From an uncultured Nitrospiraceae bacterium (GTDB taxonomy: Bacteria > Nitrospirota > Thermodesulfovibrionia > Thermodesulfovibrionales > SM23-35): DNA of 64,000 nt. Location of the stretch: contig CAKZPA010000040.1 of the NCBI GenBank assembly GCA_937138415.1, positions 1 through 64,000 on the forward strand, written 5' to 3'. The notes under the pieces are model-generated. The model worked only from the letters and a program-made list of their open reading frames with translations. It made no database searches and was not told the origin of the DNA. Positions 7,191 through 16,598 of this stretch are shown one piece after another (position 1 is the first letter of the stretch; each line of letters begins with the position of its first letter). A program made the translations under genes and the position numbers.

Positions 7191-8542
7191 AGTGCATCGT
7201 CTCTTTTCTCCTTGTCGTCCTTGCGGGCGCTACGCATGCGTACGCAGAACCATCCGCTCCGCTTTGGTCGGACCCGGAGGAGAGCGTCCCTCTTTACGGA
7301 CTCGTCGATTTGTGCCGCATCGGGCTCCGGAGTGCGGAACCGGTGAGGATTTCGGAAGAAGAAGTATTCATCGCGGAAAGGGAAAAAGAGAAATCGAGGG
7401 CGGCGTTGCTGCCTGCGCTCACGGCGTTCGGGCAGTACACACGCTACAGCGAGGAAAAGAGCGCGGCCTCTTCTTTCGGAAGCATGGCAATACAACCGGA
7501 AAGCGCGTTGTCGTGGGGAATGCGTCTCAGCCAATCCTTCTCTTTGGGGGGCAAGGAAGTGACGGCTCTCAAGATCGCGAAGAAGGGAATCGAGTTTCGC
7601 AGGTACGATCTCTACGCAATTCGGGAAGAATACGTCCTCAAGATAGCGGAATCGTTTTACGGGGTCTTGAAGGCGAAGAAGGGCGTCGATATCGCGAAAG
7701 CGAACGTCGCGCGGCTTGAAAAATACAGAGATGAAGCGAATCTGCGGCTTCGCGTCGGCGAGGTATCGAAGACCGCGGTTCTCAGGGCGGAAGGAGAGCT
7801 CTCGGGAGCCCGAGCGGAATTGATCAGGGCCGAGAATATCCTCAGTCTCGCAAAAGCGACGCTCGCGCGGGTGGCCGGAATCGAAGGACCGTACGATGTT
7901 GAGGAGACGGGTGCCGAAGGCGCACTTGCCGCTCCCGCTATCCCGGACTCGCTCGAATCCCTGAAGCAGAGGGCTTTTTCGGAGAGGGCGGATCTCGTGT
8001 CGGCCGGTATTCAGAAGAGCGCCGCGGAGGACCGGATCAGAGGTGCGAGGAGCGCGTACTGGCCTGCGCTGTCGTTCGAGGGAGTCTTCCTGAAGCGTGA
8101 CGAAGAACCCTCCTCTTCTTTCTTTGTCGGAGAGAGCATATACGGATTGTTCCGCATCGATGTTCCTCTGTTCGAAGGGGGGTTGCGGCAGGCAGAGGTA
8201 AGGGTATCGGAAGCGCGGAAGCGGCAGGCGGAGTGGTTGTATGACGATCTGAAGAAGACGATATCGGTGGAGGTGGATGCCGCGTACCTCGACCTGCGAA
8301 CACAGGCGGGCATCCTCGCGTCTCTCGAAGATCAACTGCGCTTTGCGCGGGAAAATTTCGACGCGGTGAGCAAACAGTTTGCGGCGGGTCTCGCGAGCAG
8401 TATCGACGTGATCGATGCGAATACGCTTCTGGTTGATTCCGAGAGGCAACTCTCGCGGGCGCAGTATGATTACCGGATTGCGGTGCTCCGTTTGAAACGC
8501 GCGACGGGAACCCTGCTGAAGATGGTGGACGGGATGAGGTGA
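7187..8542 (+). CDS. TolC-family outer-membrane efflux protein
   Basis: A 451-residue protein with a cleavable signal peptide (about residues 1-20, ending THAYA) and two repeated halves of long coiled-coil helices separated by short beta segments, the plan of TolC/OprM channels. Typical segments are the SLGGKEV strand, RVGEVSKTAVLRAEGELSGA and AGLASSIDVIDANTLLV near the end, each in the position expected for the second helical pair. It would trimerise in the outer membrane and provide the exit duct for the downstream RND pump. An AAGGAGG site precedes the ATG, and the start overlaps the tetR stop. Confidence 0.9.
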   Translation: MKCIVSFLLVVLAGATHAYAEPSAPLWSDPEESVPLYGLVDLCRIGLRSAEPVRISEEEVFIAEREKEKSRAALLPALTAFGQYTRYSEEKSAASSFGSMAIQPESALSWGMRLSQSFSLGGKEVTALKIAKKGIEFRRYDLYAIREEYVLKIAESFYGVLKAKKGVDIAKANVARLEKYRDEANLRLRVGEVSKTAVLRAEGELSGARAELIRAENILSLAKATLARVAGIEGPYDVEETGAEGALAAPAIPDSLESLKQRAFSERADLVSAGIQKSAAEDRIRGARSAYWPALSFEGVFLKRDEEPSSSFFVGESIYGLFRIDVPLFEGGLRQAEVRVSEARKRQAEWLYDDLKKTISVEVDAAYLDLRTQAGILASLEDQLRFARENFDAVSKQFAAGLASSIDVIDANTLLVDSERQLSRAQYDYRIAVLRLKRATGTLLKMVDGMR

Positions 8543-8656
8543 ACGCTGCCGCGCACGTGAGAGACGTGACCGGGATGCACGAATAGTCGGGGAAAGGCCG
8601 GGGACGGGAGGCGGGATCCGATAATTCCTTATGGGACGAAGACGAGGTGTGAGACG

Positions 8657-9853
8657 ATGAAAAGGACTATTGTTTTTATCTGTGGAATGCTCTCCGCTCT
8701 GTGCTGTCTGCCCTTCTTGACGGGCTGCGGGAAAAAGGAAGCACAGACCGTTGTCGAGCGCGTCGTCGCCGTGGCGGTACACCCGGTCGAGAAGCGGTTG
8801 CTCCGGCCGTTCGTGCAGTCCGTCGGCACGCTCCTCCCGAATGAAGAGGTGGTGTTGAGCGCGGAACTCGACGGTATCCTGAAAGAGCTTCGCGTCAAAG
8901 AGGGTTCCCTTGTCTCGAAGGGGCAGCTCCTCGCCATCATCGACGATGCCGACTACGTTCTGGAGGTGAAACGCGCAGAATCTGCCGTACGACAAGCGGA
9001 GGCGACGCTCGCACATGCGAAGGCGGAGTTTCAGAGGAAAGAGGCTCTCTACAAGGAGCAGCTGGTGACCCAGCAACAATTCGACGACATTTCGACGAGG
9101 GTCTCGCTCGCAGAGGCGGAGCTCGAGCGGGCGAAAGCGTCCCTCGCCCTCGCCCGGCAAAAGCTTTCGAAGACGAGAATCCTTGCGCCGCTGTCAGGCG
9201 CGGTGAAGGAAAAGAAGGTGGAGCGCGGTAATTTTGTGAAGAACGGCACCCCTCTCCTGACGGTCATCAACAGCGATCCGATCAAGCTCACCTTCACGGT
9301 GACGGAGCGTGACCTGAGCAGACTGAAGAAGAATCAGGAGGTCATCTTTACGGTCGCCGCCTATCCGGCGAAAGAATTCACGGGAAAGGTGAGGACGATT
9401 TACCCGAGTCTCGCCGAGGATACCCGCTCGCTCCAGGTGGAAGCGCTCGCGCCGAACCGGGACGGGCTCCTCAGACCTGGGCTTTTCGCGCAGGTTGTCG
9501 TGTACACCGGTGAGGAACGGGAGACGATTGTCGTGCCCGCGACATCGCTGCTGTACGAAGGCGAGAGCGTGCGCGTGTTCGTCGCGGATGGCGAGCGCGC
9601 GCGAGAGCGAGTCGTGCGGATAGGACAGCAGTACAAATTGCAGGTCACGGATTCCGCATCCGGGACGCGGAGCGCTGGAGAAAGGAGCGCGGACGGTCGT
9701 CACGCGGCCGGGCCGGGGAAGGAAACGCGGGAGTTTACGGAAGTGACGGAGGGAGTGTCGCCCGGTGAACAGGTCATCACGGTAGGACAACAACATCTTT
9801 TCGATGGCGCAAAGATCGGGATCGTGAGCGGCGCGGCGGTCGGGAACTTATAG
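8657..9853 (+). CDS. RND efflux periplasmic adaptor, lipoprotein
   Basis: A 398-residue membrane-fusion protein of the AcrA/MexA type. The N-terminus is a lipoprotein signal with lipobox LTGC at about residue 24, so it is probably anchored by lipid. It then has the first half of the lipoyl domain, an alpha hairpin (about 105-160, Ala/Glu-rich coiled coil), the second lipoyl half with the ILAPLSGAVKEKKVERGNFV segment, and a beta-barrel (ITFTV-like strands; LRPGLFAQVVV). A Ser/Gly/Arg-rich insertion at about residues 330-355 is unusual. It lies 114 bases after the TolC gene and ends one base before the pump gene. Confidence 0.92.
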   Translation: MKRTIVFICGMLSALCCLPFLTGCGKKEAQTVVERVVAVAVHPVEKRLLRPFVQSVGTLLPNEEVVLSAELDGILKELRVKEGSLVSKGQLLAIIDDADYVLEVKRAESAVRQAEATLAHAKAEFQRKEALYKEQLVTQQQFDDISTRVSLAEAELERAKASLALARQKLSKTRILAPLSGAVKEKKVERGNFVKNGTPLLTVINSDPIKLTFTVTERDLSRLKKNQEVIFTVAAYPAKEFTGKVRTIYPSLAEDTRSLQVEALAPNRDGLLRPGLFAQVVVYTGEERETIVVPATSLLYEGESVRVFVADGERARERVVRIGQQYKLQVTDSASGTRSAGERSADGRHAAGPGKETREFTEVTEGVSPGEQVITVGQQHLFDGAKIGIVSGAAVGNL

Positions 9854-9854
9854 A

Positions 9855-12800
9855 ATGTGGCTCGCTGATACGTCCATACGGAGACCCGTTTTTGCCACGA
9901 TGGTGATCCTCGCTCTGGTGGTTCTCGGCGCCGTGAGTTATCCGAGGATCGGCGTCGATTTATTCCCGAAAGTCGAATTCCCGATCGTGAACATCACGAC
10001 GGTTCTCAGAGGAGCGAGCCCCGAGATCATGGATATCGACGTGACGGAACAGATCGAAGGCGCGGTCAATACGATCAACGGCGTGAAGAGCATTGTCTCG
10101 TCGAGCACCGAGGGCGTCTCCGTCGTTTCCGTCGAATTCGTGCTGGAACGCGATATCGAGCAGGCGGTTCAGGACGTTCGTGAGAAAGTAGCCGTCATAC
10201 GCGGAAAGTTGCCGAAAGATATCGACGATCCGATCATCGAAAAGGTTGACCCGGATGCGACGCCGATCATGTGGTTCGGGCTTTCCGGCGAGAGATCCAT
10301 CAGGGAAATTTCGACGTACGCGGACGAGGTCTTGAAAGAGCAGTTCCAGAAAATAACCGGCGTCGGCGCGGTCCGCACGGGAGGACTGAGGTTGCGGCAG
10401 GTGAGGGTCTGGCTCGACCGTGATCGTCTGAAGGCCTACGGCATCTCTCCTTCCGATGTGATGCGCGCCCTCGAACGACAGAACATCGAACTCCCCGGGG
10501 GGCGGATCGAGAGCGATACGAAAGAGTACACGGTGAAGATCAAGGGAGAGTTTCCCACGGTCCGCGACTTCAACAGTCTTATCGTTGCCTATTCGGGAGG
10601 CGTCCCGGTCAGAGTGAGCGACATCGGCAGGGCCGAGGACTCGATGCAGGAGAAGCGCTCCATCGTGCGGTTCAACGGTATGCCCGCGGTAGGCCTCGGA
10701 ATTCAGAAGCAGTCGGGCACGAATACGGTGGAGGTCATCGACCGCATCAAGAGGGAGCTACCGTCCATCCGCGAATCGCTGCCTCCCGGCATGCACCTCG
10801 AGATATCGTTCGATCAGTCCGATTTCATCCGCCGTTCGATACGGGAAGTGCAGCACCACATGATTTACGGCGGACTGTTGGCGATCTTCATTGTCTTCAT
10901 ATTTCTGAAGGACGTGCGGACGACGCTCATCAGTGCGCTCGCTATTCCGACGTCGGTCGTCGCGACGTTCACGCTCATGAATGTGTTCGACTTCACCTTC
11001 AATAACATGACCATGCTCGCGCTCTCTCTTTCGATCGGCATCCTCATCGATGATGCGATCATCGTCATCGAGAACATTCGCAGGCACATCGACAGGGGGA
11101 TGGCGCCGAGAGAGGCGGCTTCTTTTGCCACGCGCGAGATCGGCCTCGCGGTCATGGCGACCACGCTTGCGATCGTCGCGATATTTCTGCCGGTCGCGTT
11201 CATGAAAGGGATCGTCGGGAGATTCTTTCTCCAGTTTGCCTTGACCGTCGTTTTTTCGGTTATGGTGTCTCTCTTCGTTTCGTTCACATTGACGCCGATG
11301 ATGGCGTCACGTTACCTCAAAGCCGGCGCGGGCAGCGAACGATCACCGCACTCGAACGCGGATGGCCTCTCCGGCTCCGGAGCGTCAGGCAATCCAGGCG
11401 GCGCGAGAAGGCTCCTCTCCGCCGTCTCCGCCTCGCTCGAACGGTGGTACCACAAACTTGAGGTTTCGTACGCCGCTGTGCTCGCGATTGCGCTGCAACA
11501 CCGGGCACTCACGGTCAGCCTCGCGGGTGCCGTCTTTCTCGCGAGCATGGCGCTGACGTTTTTCCTCGGAAAGGAATTCGTTCCCCAGGAGGATCAGTCA
11601 CGATTTCTCGTGCGGTTGAAAGCTCCGGTCGACTATTCGGTCGATGAGATCGACAGGCTCTTCAGGAAGGCCGAGGATATCGTCCGGTCAACCCCGGAGG
11701 TGAAAACCTGCTTTTACGCACAGGGGCTCACGTCAGGCCAGGTGAACAGGGGCGTCATGTTCATCTCGCTGAAACCCAAGTCGGAGCGCCAGAAAACGCA
11801 GCAGGAAATCATGGCGGAAGTGCGAAAGAAGATGCGAAACATCGCGGGGCTCGACGCAACGGCTGAAGATGTCTCTCTCATCGGCGGCGGAATCAGGAAT
11901 GTGCCGATCCAGTATTCCGTGAGGGGGAGCGACCTGAAAGCGGTTCAGGAGTATTCCCAGCGGATTGTATCCGAATTTGCGAAACTGCCGGGCATCGTGG
12001 ACGTGGACACCTCGCTCGAGTCCGGGAAGCCGGAAATCCGTGTCTTCATCGACAGGGATAAGGCTGCGGATTTGGGAGTCGATATCGCAACTGTGGCGGA
12101 GGCGGTGAATTTTCTGATCGGCGGCGAAGTGGACGTGACCAAATACAAAGATGAGGCAAAAGGTCGGCGGTACGACGTCAGAGCCAGATTGACGGCGGAG
12201 AACAGGGCTAACCCCGAGGACATCCGAAGACTGTACGTCCGGTCGCGCGACGGGAAACTGGTGGAACTCTCCAATATCGTCTCGATCCAGGAGGCTGGGG
12301 GGCCGAGCGTGATCAACAGGGTTGATCGGCTCAGGGCGGTGACCGTTTTCGCGAATCTCGAAGGGAAGCCGCTCGGTCAGGCGAAAGCGGAACTCGATGC
12401 GCTCGCACAGAAGGTGTTGCCGCCCGGCTATTCCGGTGTTTACAAGGGGGCGGCCGACGTCATGGGGGAGACGTTCTCCTATCTCATGTTCGCGATCGTG
12501 CTCGGAGCCGTACTGGCGTACATGATCCTCGCGGCGCAGTTCGAAAGTTTCGTCCACCCGGTGACGGTTCTCGTGTCGATGCCGCTTTCTTTCATCGGGG
12601 CTTTTGGGGCGCTCCTTCTCACGGGCAATACCATCAACCTCTTCAGTTTCATCGGCCTCATCCTCCTCATGGGGCTCGTGAAGAAGAACGCGATCCTCCT
12701 TATCGATTACACGAATACCTTACGCACCCGCGGAATGGGCAGGAGGGAGGCGATACTGGCAGCGGGACCGGTCCGGCTGCGGCCTATCCTCATGACGACG

Positions 12801-12995
12801 TTTGCGATCGTCTTCGGCATGTTGCCGATCGCGCTGGGCATCGGGGAGGGTGCGGAGACGAGGGCGCCGATGGCGATCGCGACGACCGGCGGTCTCATCA
12901 CGTCCCTCCTTCTGACCCTCGTCGTCGTGCCGGCGATGTACGACATCTTCGATGAATGGCAGGAGAAGTTGACGAGGCGGACATCGGTAACGTGA
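9855..12995 (+). CDS. RND efflux permease, HAE1 type
   Basis: A 1046-residue proton-driven pump of the AcrB/MexB superfamily with twelve membrane segments and two large periplasmic loops. The proton relay is intact: adjacent Asp residues in GILIDDAIIVIENI (TM4), Lys in GLVKKNAILLIDY (TM10), and Arg in VRLRPILMTTFAIVFGMLPI (TM11). The cytosolic link between TM6 and TM7 holds a Gly/Ser-rich low-complexity insert (about residues 490-520). It begins one base after the adaptor stop. The substrate cannot be read from sequence. A truncated macA starts directly after its stop, which suggests a deletion removed whatever lay between. Confidence 0.95.
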   Translation: MWLADTSIRRPVFATMVILALVVLGAVSYPRIGVDLFPKVEFPIVNITTVLRGASPEIMDIDVTEQIEGAVNTINGVKSIVSSSTEGVSVVSVEFVLERDIEQAVQDVREKVAVIRGKLPKDIDDPIIEKVDPDATPIMWFGLSGERSIREISTYADEVLKEQFQKITGVGAVRTGGLRLRQVRVWLDRDRLKAYGISPSDVMRALERQNIELPGGRIESDTKEYTVKIKGEFPTVRDFNSLIVAYSGGVPVRVSDIGRAEDSMQEKRSIVRFNGMPAVGLGIQKQSGTNTVEVIDRIKRELPSIRESLPPGMHLEISFDQSDFIRRSIREVQHHMIYGGLLAIFIVFIFLKDVRTTLISALAIPTSVVATFTLMNVFDFTFNNMTMLALSLSIGILIDDAIIVIENIRRHIDRGMAPREAASFATREIGLAVMATTLAIVAIFLPVAFMKGIVGRFFLQFALTVVFSVMVSLFVSFTLTPMMASRYLKAGAGSERSPHSNADGLSGSGASGNPGGARRLLSAVSASLERWYHKLEVSYAAVLAIALQHRALTVSLAGAVFLASMALTFFLGKEFVPQEDQSRFLVRLKAPVDYSVDEIDRLFRKAEDIVRSTPEVKTCFYAQGLTSGQVNRGVMFISLKPKSERQKTQQEIMAEVRKKMRNIAGLDATAEDVSLIGGGIRNVPIQYSVRGSDLKAVQEYSQRIVSEFAKLPGIVDVDTSLESGKPEIRVFIDRDKAADLGVDIATVAEAVNFLIGGEVDVTKYKDEAKGRRYDVRARLTAENRANPEDIRRLYVRSRDGKLVELSNIVSIQEAGGPSVINRVDRLRAVTVFANLEGKPLGQAKAELDALAQKVLPPGYSGVYKGAADVMGETFSYLMFAIVLGAVLAYMILAAQFESFVHPVTVLVSMPLSFIGAFGALLLTGNTINLFSFIGLILLMGLVKKNAILLIDYTNTLRTRGMGRREAILAAGPVRLRPILMTTFAIVFGMLPIALGIGEGAETRAPMAIATTGGLITSLLLTLVVVPAMYDIFDEWQEKLTRRTSVT

Positions 12996-13450
12996 GGGAG
13001 GGCAGCGCGTGGAATTTACGGTCGACGCTTATCCGGAGCAGGCTTTCACCGGCGCCGTCAGTCAGGTGAGGAACGCTCCGATGACGTCCAGAATGTCGTG
13101 ACCTACGATGTGGTGATCCGGGTATCGAATCCGGAACTGAAGCTGAAGCCCGGGATGACCGCAAATGTATCCATTATCATCGCGACGAAAAGAGACGTCC
13201 TCAAGATCCCGAGTGCGGCGCTCCGTTTCAAACCTTCCGAAAGGACGGCAGTCCTCCCGGACAGGAAAGGGCCGGGCGTGTGGGCGCTCGACGGTGGCGC
13301 GCTGAAGAGGGTTCCCATCTCCCTCGGAATAAGCGATGAGAATTCGACGGACTCGTCGCGGGAAACGTGCGCGAGGGCGAAGAACTGATCGTCGAGTCGC
13401 TCGCGAAGAAGAAAACGCAGACAACCGCAGGCCCGCCGAGAACGTTCTGA
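12996..13450 (+). pseudogene. macA: macA remnant: C-terminal third of a MacA-like adaptor with two frameshifts
   Basis: Three frames read in sequence give the last third of a MacA adaptor: VEFTVDAYPEQAFTGAVSQV, then after a slip near 13086 QNVVTYDVVIRVSNPELKLK with LKPGMTANVSII, then after a second slip near 13340 [20 protein letters not shown]. MacA proteins normally have about 400 residues; the N-terminal two thirds, including the membrane anchor, hairpin and lipoyl half, are missing. The remnant begins immediately at the stop of the RND gene, consistent with a deletion ending there. It is followed after one base by the macB ATPase remnant, the normal order. Confidence 0.85.
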
Positions 13451-13451
13451 T

Positions 13452-14143
13452 ATGGATGTGATCGTCGTGCGCGAGGTGACAAAGGTCTACCAGATCGGCG
13501 ACATTCGGGTCAAAGCGCTCGACGCGGTCTCCCTGTCGATCGCGAGGGGAGAGTTCGTCGCGGTCATGGGACCTTCCGGTTCCGGGAAATCTTCCTTTAT
13601 GAATATTTTCGGCTGTCTCGACACGCCAACACAGGGGGACTATTTTCTCGACGGTGTCAAGGTCAGCGGTCTTGACCGTGACGAGAGGGCCGAGATCAGG
13701 AACAAGAAAATCGGGTTTGTGTTCCAGAGGTTCAACCTCCTCCCGAGGGCCTCCGCACTTGAAAATGTCGAACTCCCCTTACTCTATAACGGGCAGCCGT
13801 CGGAGGAGAGGAGAAACGGGCGAGGGAAGCGCTCGCTGTCGTCGGCCTCGCGGGGAGAGAAGACCATCGTCCGACGCAGCTTTCGGGAGGGGAACAACAG
13901 AGGGTGGCGATCGCTCGCGCGCTCGTCAACAGGGCACCGATTCTCCTCGCGGACGAGCCGACCGGGAATCTCGACACGAAAGCGAGCGCCGGTATCATGG
14001 AACTCTTTACCGCGTTGAACGAGGAGGGGAAGATCACGATCGTGCTGGTGACGCACGAGGTCGACATCGCCGCATACAGCCGTCGGATTATCCGTTTCCT
14101 GGATGGCCGGATCATAAGCGACGAGGCGAGGGCGACGCAATGA
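13452..14143 (+). pseudogene. macB: MacB/LolD-type ABC ATPase with a frameshift
   Basis: The first frame (from ATG 13452) has the Walker A motif in [12 protein letters not shown] and the Q-loop VFQRFNLLP. It ends wrongly after residue about 120. A one-base loss near 13812 restores the frame, which continues [18 protein letters not shown] and holds the ABC signature [14 protein letters not shown], Walker [13 protein letters not shown] and the H-loop VTHE. The total length, 692 bases, is one short of a multiple of three. As it stands the ATPase would lack its signature and Walker B and be inactive. No ribosome site precedes the ATG. In intact systems this ATPase powers MacAB-TolC export of macrolides or lipopeptides. 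Confidence 0.85.
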
Positions 14144-15194
14144 CGACCTGTCTTCGACCGTACGGATATCCCTGAGAGCGCTGCGTGCCAACACGATGCG
14201 GTCAGCGCTCACGATGCTCGGTATCATAATCAGGGTGGGGGCCGTCATCACGATGCTCGCCGTGGGAAGCGGTGCGAGCAGGAGGATTGCCGAACAGATG
14301 TCGACGATCGGCAGCAATCTCGTCATGGTTCTTCCGGGGGCGACGCCCGGCATGCTCATCGTGCGGGACTGGCCCCTCTCCTCCGGCAGGCCCTTCACGG
14401 AGCAGGACGTGAAGAGCGCGTCGAAGGTCTGCCTCCTCGGGCAGACCGTTGCGGACAATCTGTTCAGCGATATGAATCCCATCGGGGAGGTCGTCCGCAT
14501 CAAGAGGGTGCCGTTCACGATCGTCGGGATCCTTTCGGTGAAGGGGCAGTCGCCTCAGGGACAGGATCAGGACGATACGATTTACGTCCCCGTGACGACG
14601 GCCCAGAAAAAGCTCTTCGGGACGCCCTTGCCGGGCATGGTGCGGACGATCATGGCGAAGGCGAGAAGCACCGACGATCTTCCCGCGGCCGAGAGGCAGG
14701 TGGCGGATTTGCTGAAGCAGAGGCACCATATCGGTCCGAAACAGGAGAACGACTTTACGGTGCGAAACCTGACGTCGATAATGCAAACCGCGGAGCAATC
14801 GACGAGGATCATGACGATCCTGCTCGGTGCGATCGCTTCGATATCGCTCGTCGTGGGCGGGATCGGCATCATGAATATCATGCTCGTCTCGGTGACGGAG
14901 CGGACGAGGGAGATCGGCATCCGCATGGCTACCGGCGCGAAGACGTGGAACATCAGACTGCAGTTTCTCATCGAGTCGGTTCTGCTCTCGTTCATCGGAG
15001 GGGTTGCGGGGATCGCCCTCGGTATCCTCGCGTCCCGCGTCATTTCGGCCATTGTCGGCTGGCCGACCGTCGTGTCGCTCTTCTCGGTCGTTCTCGCCTT
15101 CGGGTTCTCAGGGCTCGTCGGCATCTTCTTCGGGTTTTACCCGGCGTACAAGGCGTCGCTCCTCGATCCGATCGAGGCGCTCCGCTATGAATAG
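14144..15194 (+). pseudogene. macB: MacB-type ABC permease, damaged: start frame broken and internal deletion
   Basis: The open frame from ATG 14196 (332 residues) encodes MRSALTMLGIIIRVGAVITM, a periplasmic domain and three C-terminal membrane segments with the typical GIMNIMLVSVTERTREIGIR and the ending DPIEALRYE. Family members have about 400 residues. Homology extends upstream in frame (STVRISLRALRAN) without any start codon, because the likely original ATG at 14141 is now one base out of frame. In addition the periplasmic domain jumps from LPGATPG directly to IVRDWPLSSGR, which removes about 60 residues present in homologues. An Arg replaces the usual Gly in GIIIGVGAVI. With its ATPase and adaptor also broken this system is dead. 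Confidence 0.75.
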
Positions 15195-15317
15195 GGACAT
15201 GGCTCTTTCGTATGCGCGTATTGGGGCATGCGGCGTGAACGACGGGTATGCCGGCCTTCGTTCGCTCGTCCGCCGATGTAGTAACATATAACACCGATAA
15301 CACCGAAGGCAGGAACT

Positions 15318-16424
15318 ATGGAAGAGGCGAAGACAGACGCAAGACCGTCGCATAACGCGAGGAGGAAGAGGGTAGGCCTCCTCATCCTCGGCGTCACTGT
15401 TCTGATCGGTATCGTGGCACTCCTCGTGTATCTCCGGTACAAAGCGACCCATATCACGACCGATAACGCGTTTATCGAGGGTCGCGTCCATACGATATCC
15501 GCAAAGATCAGGGGGTCTGTCATCGGTGTACACGTCCAGGATAATGAGGGGGTAAAGAAGGGCGACCTCCTCATCGAAATCGACCCTGCTGATTACGCCG
15601 TGAGAGTGAGCGAGGCGCGCGCAGGCGTAACCGCCGAGCAGTCGAAGCTGAGCGAGGTGGAGGCGCGCATCCGGGTGGTGTCCGTGCAGAGGGAAGAGCT
15701 GAAGGCCTCGGTGGAAGCGGCACGTGCGCAGCTTGCCCTTCAGGAAGCGAACCTGGAGCAGGCGAAGAAGGACGCGGCGCGCGCGGAAAATCTCTTCGCG
15801 CGCGGGACGATTTCCAAAGACCGGTACGAGAAAGCGCAGACGGCGTACTCGGTCGCCGCGGCACAGGCGAAGGCGGCTCGAGAGCAGTTAACGCAGGCCG
15901 AGAAGGCGCTCGAGACCCAGATGGAGGTCCTGAAGCAGACGGAGGCGCTTCGCAATGCCCAGCGCGCGGCGATCAAGGAGAAAGAGGCGAAGCTCGCTGC
16001 CGCTGAGCTCAACTACGGATATACCAAAATCTTCGCTCCCTCGGACGGTTACGTCACGAAGAAAGCCGTCGAGCTCGGGAACCACGTGGAAGTCGGTCAA
16101 CCCCTCATGGCGATCGTGGATCTCGACGACATCTGGGTCGTCGCGAATTACAAGGAGACACAGCTCGAAAAGGTTCGTCCGGGGCAGAAGGTACGTTTCA
16201 CGGTCGATTCGTACCCGGGAAGGACGTTTACAGGAAGGGTGGAGAGCATCATGTCGGGAACCGGGGCTGTTTTTTCCCTTTTCCCCCCGGAGAACGCAAC
16301 GGGCAATTATGTCAAGGTGGTGCAGCGGATACCGGTGAAGATCGTTCTCGACCAAGGAGCAGACCGGGATTGCGTCCTCAGAATCGGCATGTCGGTCATT
16401 CCGACGATCCTCGTCAACGAATGA
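15318..16424 (+). CDS. emrA: EmrA/HlyD-family adaptor for an MFS efflux pump
   Basis: A 368-residue membrane-fusion protein with one N-terminal membrane segment (about residues 20-41), then DNAFIEGRVHTISAKIRGSV and a split lipoyl domain, a long coiled-coil hairpin (about 95-215, Glu/Ala/Lys-rich), the second lipoyl half (IFAPSDGYVTKKAVELGNHV) and a beta-barrel with VKVVQRIPVKIVL, the EmrA signature. EmrA links the inner-membrane EmrB transporter to a TolC duct. The ribosome site is GGCAGG. The next gene is the matching MFS transporter, 174 bases downstream. The gap before it, 15195-15317, has a duplicated ATAACACCG near 15289-15308. Confidence 0.92.
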   Translation: MEEAKTDARPSHNARRKRVGLLILGVTVLIGIVALLVYLRYKATHITTDNAFIEGRVHTISAKIRGSVIGVHVQDNEGVKKGDLLIEIDPADYAVRVSEARAGVTAEQSKLSEVEARIRVVSVQREELKASVEAARAQLALQEANLEQAKKDAARAENLFARGTISKDRYEKAQTAYSVAAAQAKAAREQLTQAEKALETQMEVLKQTEALRNAQRAAIKEKEAKLAAAELNYGYTKIFAPSDGYVTKKAVELGNHVEVGQPLMAIVDLDDIWVVANYKETQLEKVRPGQKVRFTVDSYPGRTFTGRVESIMSGTGAVFSLFPPENATGNYVKVVQRIPVKIVLDQGADRDCVLRIGMSVIPTILVNE

Positions 16425-16598
16425 GGGTACCGAGGGGATGGGGCCTCGATGATTCGGGCGGAGAAGCACCGGATAGGGAAGGCTGTCCGCTCCGATACGT
16501 TCTCTCGATCCACTCGGATGTCGTGCGACGTTCACATCCTGCACGCCGTTCGCCCATGGTAACGTGAATCCTCCGAGCCCCGAATTCTGCCTCTCTCC

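Noticed and set aside
7142-9160. Antisense open frame of 672 codons opposite the TolC and adaptor genes
   Set aside because: Shadow of TolC and adaptor genes, Arg-rich and without family resemblance.
16370-16567. Open frame of 65 codons between emrA and emrB
   Set aside because: It overlaps the emrA end in another frame and has no ribosome site or domain.
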